Assembly (NCBI GenBank): GCA_012959785.1
Contig: DUCM01000023.1
Coordinates: 1-57,900 of the forward strand
Source: Planctomycetota bacterium
Lineage (GTDB): Bacteria; Planctomycetota; UBA1135; GCA-002686595
Reading direction: 5' to 3'
DNA: 57,900 nucleotides
Both the position numbers and the translations under genes were made by a program. This document shows, in pieces, positions 52,637 through 57,900 of the stretch. Position 1 is the stretch's first letter, and every line of letters begins with the position of its first letter. The notes under the pieces are model-generated. The model was not told the DNA's origin. It saw nothing but the letters and a program-made list of their open reading frames with translations, and did no database searches.

Positions 52637-52717
52637 AGCCTGGAAGGATAGGCGGCTGAAGGGTCCTCTGCCAGCCTGGGTAGTTCATGAACAAGTGCAT
52701 GATTCGTTCCAACTTGG

Positions 52718-52761
52718 TTCCTGGAGGTGCTCTCGCGGTGCGTAGGCCCCGGCTCCAGGAA
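52718..52761 (-). terminator. 9-bp inverted repeat after the M29-like gene
   Basis: TTCCTGGAG (52718-52726) pairs perfectly with CTCCAGGAA (52753-52761) across a 26-bp spacer, 51 bp after the stop of the minus-strand gene. There is no T-run; a weak terminator or processing hairpin is possible. Confidence 0.3.
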
Positions 52762-52811
52762 GGTTGCGCAGCATCCGAGTTACTCGTACAGGGCGAGAAC
52801 CCAGACCAACG

Positions 52812-53864
52812 CTATGCGAGATGCTCAACCAACCAGGCTCCATCGCGAAAGACCACCTCGTCATCCAGGCTGACCAAATCTGTCAGGACAAAAACATCTA
52901 CATGCTGCCGAGCGTCCTTCTTGCGAATATTGGGCTTGTTGTAGATCATATGTTTCCCGCCCAGAGATAGGTGCACGCCACACATACGCTCGAAGCTCCC
53001 GACATCGCTGACGGTTCGTTCCAGGGTGAAGGCTCGGTTCAGGCCGAGACCTAGTTCGCGCAACCACACCTGGCCTTCATCTTCCTGAATACTCTCGAGT
53101 ACGCGGTCGAACTCAGGTGTCGAATCAAGAGCCTCCGTCACCCGTCCCTCTGCGACGACCAGCGTGATGGGGAGCTTCGGTTTGTTCACCGAGAAGGAAG
53201 AATCTCCAAAGATCGCAATGCGGACCCGACCGCGCACAGCCTCCAAGTCCGCGGATTCTGTGAACACCTCGCCGATCGGATACTGCCCACCCACATTGCG
53301 CATCTCGCTGTAGTCGCCGACATTGAGCCGCGCGGGTTCGAATCCGGCGGGAAACACGAGTTGTTCCGCACCACTGTGGATCACGCCCACCTGTGCGCGG
53401 TCCAGGCGCGTCTTCAAAGCGCGGCCAACGCCACGGAAGTAGTCAGAATCGTAGGCCAGGGAGTCGATGTAGATCAAACTCTCCGCGCCGGCCATGCGCG
53501 CGAGGTGCGGATGCTCGATGACCTTGATCGAGCGCTTGAAGAGCTCGACTCGAATCCGAAAAGCAGCCAGCCGAAAGCTGGTGGACTGAATCAGGACCAC
53601 CAAGTCCCCCGCCTCGAGGATTTCGAAGGCGGACAGGATAGCCTGCGGCTTGGTCCTGTCGAAGTCGATGAAGGTCGCTTCCCCCAAGCAACGCCTGTAG
53701 GCTGCTGTGAGCGCCAACGACAACTCGGACTGTCCATCGAACACTACAATCGCTGCCGCGGGCTCCGCATACTCCACGGCAAGAGTGACAATTGCGCCCA
53801 CATGCTTTGCGGCGATTCCGATGGCAGCATCGGAAATGGTAGAAGAATTGCAGTCGCTGTTCAT
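52812..53864 (-). CDS. M29 aminopeptidase-like metalloprotein (also related to NicX-type dioxygenases)
   Basis: The start is set at the ATG at 53864, giving 350 residues, near the usual family length. The pattern of metal ligands of the M29/AmpT family can be traced: Glu in PIGEVFTES, Glu in RELGLGLN, His in CGVHLSLGG and a His-Asp pair in ARQHVDVFV. The N-terminal half (FDGQSELSLALTAAYRRCLG, AGDLVVLIQSTSFRL) fits the alpha/beta substrate domain. Within this superfamily some members are aminopeptidases and others, such as NicX, are Fe(II) ring-cleaving dioxygenases; which applies is not clear from sequence. It stands alone, upstream of the GT-C gene on the same strand. Confidence 0.75.
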   Translation of the reverse strand: MNSDCNSSTISDAAIGIAAKHVGAIVTLAVEYAEPAAAIVVFDGQSELSLALTAAYRRCLGEATFIDFDRTKPQAILSAFEILEAGDLVVLIQSTSFRLAAFRIRVELFKRSIKVIEHPHLARMAGAESLIYIDSLAYDSDYFRGVGRALKTRLDRAQVGVIHSGAEQLVFPAGFEPARLNVGDYSEMRNVGGQYPIGEVFTESADLEAVRGRVRIAIFGDSSFSVNKPKLPITLVVAEGRVTEALDSTPEFDRVLESIQEDEGQVWLRELGLGLNRAFTLERTVSDVGSFERMCGVHLSLGGKHMIYNKPNIRKKDARQHVDVFVLTDLVSLDDEVVFRDGAWLVEHLA

Positions 53865-54200
53865 GGTTGCGTTGGTGCGCGAATGGACCTGATTGGGCAA
53901 GTCCGCCTACATCGGAGGATTCAGGGATCGATGGTGGCCGACTTGGGTTGTCCGCAGTCTAGCGTCCGTTTGAGGACCGTGCAGCCGACCGCGACATCAG
54001 CCTCCTGCACGGCAAGCCCGAGGCCGCCGTGAAAGCGGCAGGACTGCAGTCCGCGACTGGACGGTCTCACGCAAGCTTGCGGAGAGGGCTAAGTCACTCG
54101 GGGTGGCGGTTCCTTCCGCGGCCCACTCCCCCGCCACGGGCGCTTTCCTGGCGCCGCCCGCTCAGCAGTTCACGCGCACGGCATTCGAGAGGTTGGCCGC
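53865..54200. other. gene-less stretch before the inverted-repeat cluster
   Basis: Open frames here give Arg/Pro/Ser-rich products without domains. A 5-bp hairpin (GCCGC...GCGGC) at about 54022-54038 is the only structure noted. Confidence 0.4.
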
Positions 54201-54355
54201 CGGTTGGACCGAACCAACCGAATCGTACCAGGTACTTCGCCGCTGCTTTGGCTCACTTGGGCAGAGAACTACCTGGAGTAAATCAGCCAAGGCAGCGACG
54301 AAGTACCTGGTACGATTCGGTCAATCAGCAGCGCAGTACCTGGTACGATTCGGTC
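54201..54355. repeat. cluster of inverted and direct repeats built on a GTACCWGGTAC core
   Basis: The cluster has three parts. First, a 7-bp hairpin CGGTTGG/CCAACCG (54201-54207 and 54214-54220). Second, two 36-bp arms in opposite orientation (54218-54253 and 54285-54320), identical at 34 of 36 positions, around a 31-bp loop. Third, a 21-bp direct copy of part of arm 2 (54335-54355, matching 54302-54322) at a 33-bp interval. Each copy contains the 11-bp palindromic core GTACCWGGTAC. It lies between two minus-strand genes. It resembles a REP/BIME-like element or a multi-site protein-binding region more than a terminator. Confidence 0.9.
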
Positions 54356-54448
54356 GATTGCTCCCACGCGGCAGCGCAGTGCGCTGGATTTCAAGGCACG
54401 GGCAAGGGTCACCGCGAGGTCCTCCGCAAGGAGGACGCCGCGCTGGCG

Positions 54449-55576
54449 TCACCTGCTAGCGGCCTGCGCGGCCTTGAGGTCGAGAGCGAGGAGGTGATGG
54501 AAGCGGTACTCGCCGATCTCCAGTTGAGGGGCGTAGCGGCCGCTCTCATAGCTCGCGGAGGCGAGGCCGCGTTGTACGGATTCGCAGATGGCGGTGTCCT
54601 CACGCTGGGTGATCAGGCTCTGGGCGATACTGTCTTCCAGAAAGCTCTTATCTGCGTCGATCTTGCTCGCGAGGAAGAAGAACTCGTAGTGAACTTCGGA
54701 GCGGTCCGGGCCGAGGGGGATAACGAGGTTGGTGTCGATGCAGGGGCCGTAGCGGTTGAGCATCCAGTTGGGGTAGAGCCAGGCGTAGCGAGCCGCTGAT
54801 CCGATGCGCGCCCCGGCGGCATGGTCGCTGCGCTCGTCCTCGGATGGCGAGGACGGCGCGCTTTGTATGGAAAAGTTCTCGTGCACCTCAGTCGTGTAGC
54901 TCTGCATGTCGATCTGCGCATCCAGGCTCGGGTGCATGTGTGGGATGTGATAGCCACCGTCGAGATAGTTGTCGCAGACGACCTTCCAGTTGCAGTCAAT
55001 AGTCCAGGTCTGGAAGCTGTGATAGCGGAAAGATGTCCAGTCTGGCCCGCCGAGGGCTTGGGTGAGGCCATCCATGTGTTCGGTGAGGGGTTTGGGTTTC
55101 GAGCCCAGATGGATGAAGACCCAGAGGCCCCAGGTGTCGATGGAGATGGGCGGAAGTGACATGCACGCACGGTCAAACTCCTGAACACCGGCCATCTGCG
55201 GAGCGCGCTTGAGCTTTCCATCCAGGCCATAGGTCCAGGCGTGGTAGCCGCAGACGAGCTCATCGGCACGACCGCAGCCCTGCACGACCTCTCGGCCCTT
55301 GTGGCGACAAGTGTTGTGATAAGCGCGGAGCTGGCCTTCGGCATCGCGCAGAGCCACCCAGGGTTGAGCGGCGAGAACTCCACTCGCAAAGGATCCGGGC
55401 GCGCTGAGGTCCGCTCGACGGGCGATGGGCTGCCATGAATTCGTGAAGACCGCGGCCTGTTCGAGAGCGTAGATACTGGGCGCCGTGTACCAGGAGGAGG
55501 GCGGCATCCACGCGCGTTCGATGGGCAGCTCTGCTTGAAAGCGGGACAATTCAGTCTTGAGATCAAAAGAAGGCAT
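54449..55576 (-). CDS. Rieske-type aromatic ring-hydroxylating oxygenase, alpha subunit
   Basis: The ATG at 55576 gives 375 residues. The Rieske domain has Cys90-x-His92 (NTCRHKG) and Cys109-x2-His112 (CGYHAW). The catalytic domain carries the mononuclear iron site: DNYLDGGYHIPHMHP supplies His210 and His215 of the HxxxxH motif with the bridging Asp202. The rest follows the start of the family (AVFTNSWQPIARRADL, TWTIDCNWKVVCDNYL). Members demethylate or hydroxylate small substrates such as aromatic acids, carnitine, choline or glycine betaine. No reductase gene is adjacent, so electrons must come from elsewhere. The downstream side holds the inverted-repeat cluster. Confidence 0.94.
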   Translation of the reverse strand: MPSFDLKTELSRFQAELPIERAWMPPSSWYTAPSIYALEQAAVFTNSWQPIARRADLSAPGSFASGVLAAQPWVALRDAEGQLRAYHNTCRHKGREVVQGCGRADELVCGYHAWTYGLDGKLKRAPQMAGVQEFDRACMSLPPISIDTWGLWVFIHLGSKPKPLTEHMDGLTQALGGPDWTSFRYHSFQTWTIDCNWKVVCDNYLDGGYHIPHMHPSLDAQIDMQSYTTEVHENFSIQSAPSSPSEDERSDHAAGARIGSAARYAWLYPNWMLNRYGPCIDTNLVIPLGPDRSEVHYEFFFLASKIDADKSFLEDSIAQSLITQREDTAICESVQRGLASASYESGRYAPQLEIGEYRFHHLLALDLKAAQAASR

Positions 55577-55826
55577 AGGGGCGCTGCTCAAGGTGATCCG
55601 GTGAAGGCTCCCGACGAGCGTGCATTATTCATGAAGGCGCGCTCCAAACACAGCAACTCGTTGCCTGGAAGAAATTTCTTGGATTCTAATACCCAGCAGC
55701 GGACCGAACGGGGACGAGAGTCCGCCGAGGTGGCCTGACGAAGTGGTCGTTTTCGGCCGGGCCTCCAGGCTCGGAACCGGGCGCTGAACAGACACGGACT
55801 TGGCAGGCTGGCCTCTCAATTTTCCC

Positions 55827-55847
55827 CTCGCTCTCGCTCTCGCTCTC
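55827..55847. repeat. hexanucleotide microsatellite
   Basis: The unit CTCGCT is repeated three and a half times in a row. On the minus strand it would encode alternating Ser-Glu at the end of the HEAT-like fragment. Confidence 0.85.
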
Positions 55848-56138
55848 AAGGAGGGCGGCGTCGAGATGCAGCTCCATCTCCCGCGCCTGCAACGGATCCT
55901 GCAGCCGAACCATCAGCTCATTCGCGGCCGCGGTCGCGTTCCACTTCACATCGTCGTCGCGCAGATCCTGGACGAGCGCCGGCGTGATGCGCGTCTCCGC
56001 GAGCTCCCGGCGGCGGTGGCAAGTGATGCGCGGACCGGAGTCCGACGACGCGCCCGGCAAACGTCGCGCCTGCTCCGCGCCCGCCCCCTCGGCGGACGGC
56101 GCGGGCCACCCTCGGCACCACGCTCCAGGCCCTCTACA

Positions 56139-56170
56139 CCCCCAGCTCCCTACGCCTCCCTCCCCCCCCC
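56139..56170 (-). other. potential G-quadruplex with a nine-G run
   Basis: On the minus strand four G-runs (9, 3, 3 and 5 G) are separated by loops of 1, 7 and 4 bases, which fits the usual G3+N1-7 pattern. It lies 35 bp after the stop of the FG-GAP/PKD gene. Confidence 0.55.
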
Positions 56171-56204
56171 TCGCGTGCACCAACATCACACCCAGTTCCC
56201 TCGC

Positions 56205-57900
56205 TCAACGCGCCGACCATGCCCGAATTGAGCCTCCTGCCGGGATGATCGCGTAGGCCGCCACCTGACCAATGGTGAGAAGGCCAGTTGTCGAGTTGGA
56301 TTCGAATCGCAGCACGACCGTTGACGCGACAAGTGGATACCAGGAGGCGTTGCTGTTGCTGCCCTTGCCACCATGAAAGTGGGGAATGCCGTCGCTATCC
56401 GCGAAGGTGAGGGTCTCGAATGTGGTAAACGGACCTCCATTTACGCTCACCCTGACCCACATTTCATCCGTTGGCGCGAAGAGCTCGGCTTTGGCCCAGT
56501 ACCCCAGTGCCAAGCCGGTAGTGCCTGGGGGGAGAGTTATAGAGCGTTGCAGGAACGCGCCCGCGGTGCCCAGCTGGGGGCCTTGAGCGGTGAGCGTCAA
56601 ATCCCCACCAACAACCCAATTCACGAGGCCGTTGACCCAGTTCTCCTGGAAGATGGACTGGGTTGGTACGGGATCTACCCGGATTACCATGGAATCGCCC
56701 CGAACAATGCCCTCGTTGTCGGTGACGTTCAGAGAAACGATGTGGTTGCCCAGGCCAAAAACCGGGAAGCTGGCGAAAACAGGGAAGCTGGCATTCAAGA
56801 CAGCCCCTGAACCCAGCGCTGTCCCTTCCTCGAGCCAGTTGTAGGCAACGATGAATCCATCTGGGTCGAAGGAGGCACTGCCGTCGAGCGTGAATGTCTC
56901 TTCGCCGCTGTTGTCCACATCCATGAGAGTCTGGTCAGGACCGGCGACAGCGACGGGGGGCTGATTCGTCGGCGGGGGGATGATAGCGTAGGCCGTCACC
57001 TGACCAATGGTGAGGAGGCCAGTTGTCGAGTTGGATTCGAAGCGGAGCACGACCGTTGACGCGACAAGTGGATACCAGGAGGCGTTGCTGTTGCTCCCCA
57101 TTCCACCATGAAAGTGGAGAATGCCGTCGCTATCCGCCAAGGTGAAGGTCTCGAATGTGGTAAACGGACCTCCATTTACGCTCACCTGGACCCACATTTC
57201 ATCCGTTGGCGCGAAGAGCTCGGCTTTGGCCCAGTACCTCAGTGCCAAGCCGGTCGTTCCTGGGGGCACAGAAATAGAGCGTTGCAGGAACGCGCCCGCG
57301 GCGCCCAGCTGGGGACCTTGAGCGGTGAGCGTCAAATCCCCACCAACAACCCAATTCACGAGGCCGTTGACCCAGTTCTCCTGGAAGATGAACTGGGTTG
57401 GTACGGGATCTACCCGGATTACCGTGGAATCGCCCCGAACAATGCCCCCGTTGTCGGTGACGTTCAAAGAAACGATGTGGTTGCCCTGGCCAAAAACAGG
57501 GAAGCTGGCATTCAAGACAGCCCCTGAACCCAGCGCTGTCCCTTCCTCGAGCCAGTTGTAGGCAGCGATGAATCCATCTGGGTCGAAGGAAGAACTGCCG
57601 TCGAGCGTGAATGTCTCTTCGCCGCTGTTGTCCACGTCCATGAGAGTCTGGTCCGGACCGGCGTTCGCTACAGGCGGCTGATTGCCGCCGCCAGCAGGTC
57701 CCCCGTGATAGATAAAGACCGCACCCTCTTCGGCCTCGCCCGCATCGTAGTGGGCCGCACCTATCATTACATCCGCGAATCCATCGCCGTTGACATCGCC
57801 AGCGCCGGCGATGTCGTACCCCGGGGAGTTGCTCCGGTAGGCCGCTGCCGCCTGTCCCGTTGGCAGCTGCACGAACGCCTCCGCAAGTGTGCTTCCGATG
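56205..57900 (-). CDS. secreted FG-GAP/PKD repeat protein (5' end beyond window)
   Basis: The frame is open from the right edge (reading IGSTLAEAFVQLPTG first) to a stop at 56205, so the N-terminus is missing and the first in-frame GTG at 57872 is internal. The visible ~565 residues start with an FG-GAP calcium-binding repeat (AGDVNGDGFADVMIGAAHYD). Two near-identical blocks of ~235-240 residues follow. Each has a PKD-like domain (PPVANAGPDQTLMDVD, LDGSSSFDPDGFIAAYNWLE) and a second beta-sandwich (WVVGGDLTLTAQGPQL, YWAKAELFAPTDEMWV). After the second block only GGSIRAWSAR remains before the stop, so the gene may be truncated at its 3' end. The protein should be exported. Confidence 0.9.
   Translation of the reverse strand, partial: IGSTLAEAFVQLPTGQAAAAYRSNSPGYDIAGAGDVNGDGFADVMIGAAHYDAGEAEEGAVFIYHGGPAGGGNQPPVANAGPDQTLMDVDNSGEETFTLDGSSSFDPDGFIAAYNWLEEGTALGSGAVLNASFPVFGQGNHIVSLNVTDNGGIVRGDSTVIRVDPVPTQFIFQENWVNGLVNWVVGGDLTLTAQGPQLGAAGAFLQRSISVPPGTTGLALRYWAKAELFAPTDEMWVQVSVNGGPFTTFETFTLADSDGILHFHGGMGSNSNASWYPLVASTVVLRFESNSTTGLLTIGQVTAYAIIPPPTNQPPVAVAGPDQTLMDVDNSGEETFTLDGSASFDPDGFIVAYNWLEEGTALGSGAVLNASFPVFASFPVFGLGNHIVSLNVTDNEGIVRGDSMVIRVDPVPTQSIFQENWVNGLVNWVVGGDLTLTAQGPQLGTAGAFLQRSITLPPGTTGLALGYWAKAELFAPTDEMWVRVSVNGGPFTTFETLTFADSDGIPHFHGGKGSNSNASWYPLVASTVVLRFESNSTTGLLTIGQVAAYAIIPAGGSIRAWSAR
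56245..57682. repeat. near-identical direct duplication of ~0.72 kb inside the FG-GAP/PKD gene
   Basis: Matching landmarks are 735 bp apart at one end (56253 and 56988) and 717 bp apart at the other (56850 and 57567). The two units differ by scattered bases and by an 18-bp insertion in the downstream unit. The low divergence means a recent duplication or ongoing gene conversion. Confidence 0.92.
56758..56793. repeat. 18-bp tandem duplication inside one unit
   Basis: AAAACCGGGAAGCTGGCG (56758-56775) is followed by AAAACAGGGAAGCTGGCA (56776-56793). It adds six residues (FPVFAS) to one PKD copy and is absent from the other unit. Confidence 0.9.

Larger units (their letters stand above)
55577..56204. 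other. 628-bp decayed stretch; possible HEAT-repeat gene fragment
   Basis: On the minus strand, about 55840-56010 reads with normal codon choice as ELAETRITPALVQDLRDDDV, then KWNATAAANELMVRLQDPLQ, which looks like part of a HEAT-type repeat protein. The frame on both sides (55686-56189) is Gly/Arg/Pro-rich and not convincing. No start or promoter was identified. Confidence 0.35.

Noticed and set aside
55686..56189. 167-residue minus-strand frame as a full gene
   Set aside because: Only the middle ~60 residues look like protein (HEAT-like); the flanks are low complexity and no start signal is seen. Kept only as a possible fragment.
1..57900. tRNA, rRNA, CRISPR arrays, transposons, prophage
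   Set aside because: I looked for cloverleaf-like stems, regular spaced repeats, transposase motifs and phage structural genes and saw none that could be supported.

Overview
The window looks like a piece of a Planctomycetota chromosome, or a close relative, probably an uncultured lineage. Four features support this. GC content is high. Two ECF sigma factor genes each sit directly upstream of a large membrane-anchored Ser/Thr kinase gene. There are three sulfatase-superfamily genes. Several secreted proteins carry FG-GAP repeats or share a Cys-rich C-terminal module ending in a WYRDP...NLSNA-type signature. I cannot name a species. I saw no tRNA, rRNA, CRISPR array, transposase or phage gene.

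Layout. 1-3.6 kb: a kinase with kinesin-light-chain-type TPRs (cut by the left edge) behind its ECF sigma factor. 3.8-9.6 kb: a small lipoprotein, an NfeD/SPFH pair, a secreted amidase, and a large secreted protein with a degenerate M23-like end; a strong intrinsic terminator lies between the last two. 9.8-13.7 kb: the second sigma/kinase pair, with the kinase fused to a formylglycine-generating-enzyme-like (SUMF1) domain. 13.7-21.6 kb: an envelope polysaccharide locus with a frameshifted glycosyltransferase remnant, a sugar C-methyltransferase, a flippase, three glycosyltransferases in overlapping order and an initiating sugar-phosphate transferase. 21.6-28.4 kb: an S41 protease, a secreted Cys-rich protein, a SNF2 helicase with an N-terminal membrane segment, and an FG-GAP propeller protein.

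28.7-36.9 kb is a plus-strand run: FMN-dependent alpha-hydroxy-acid dehydrogenase, a sulfatase-like lipoprotein, then a compact TldD / DUF255 thioredoxin-fold / SagB-type double nitroreductase operon. 36.9-40.6 kb is a minus-strand set: two tail-anchored zinc-ribbon paralogues (ATGA overlap) followed by a Rieske protein with a long helical C-terminus. 40.6-46 kb holds two sulfatases, a gene remnant fused in frame in front of one of them, and an inverted, frameshifted remnant of the other's N-terminal region. 46-49.7 kb is a four-gene double ABC-2 exporter operon. 49.9-55.6 kb carries a sialidase-fold protein, a GT-C glycosyltransferase, an M29/NicX-like metalloprotein, a cluster of inverted repeats and a Rieske-type oxygenase. 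The right end is a decayed stretch and then an FG-GAP/PKD protein with a near-identical ~0.72 kb internal duplication, cut by the window edge.

The strongest candidates for something undescribed are the TldD-DUF255-SagB operon, the shared C-terminal module of the secreted proteins, the membrane-anchored SNF2 protein, and the inverted-repeat cluster at 54.2-54.36 kb. Functional calls rest on motif and fold recognition by eye; no database search was run.
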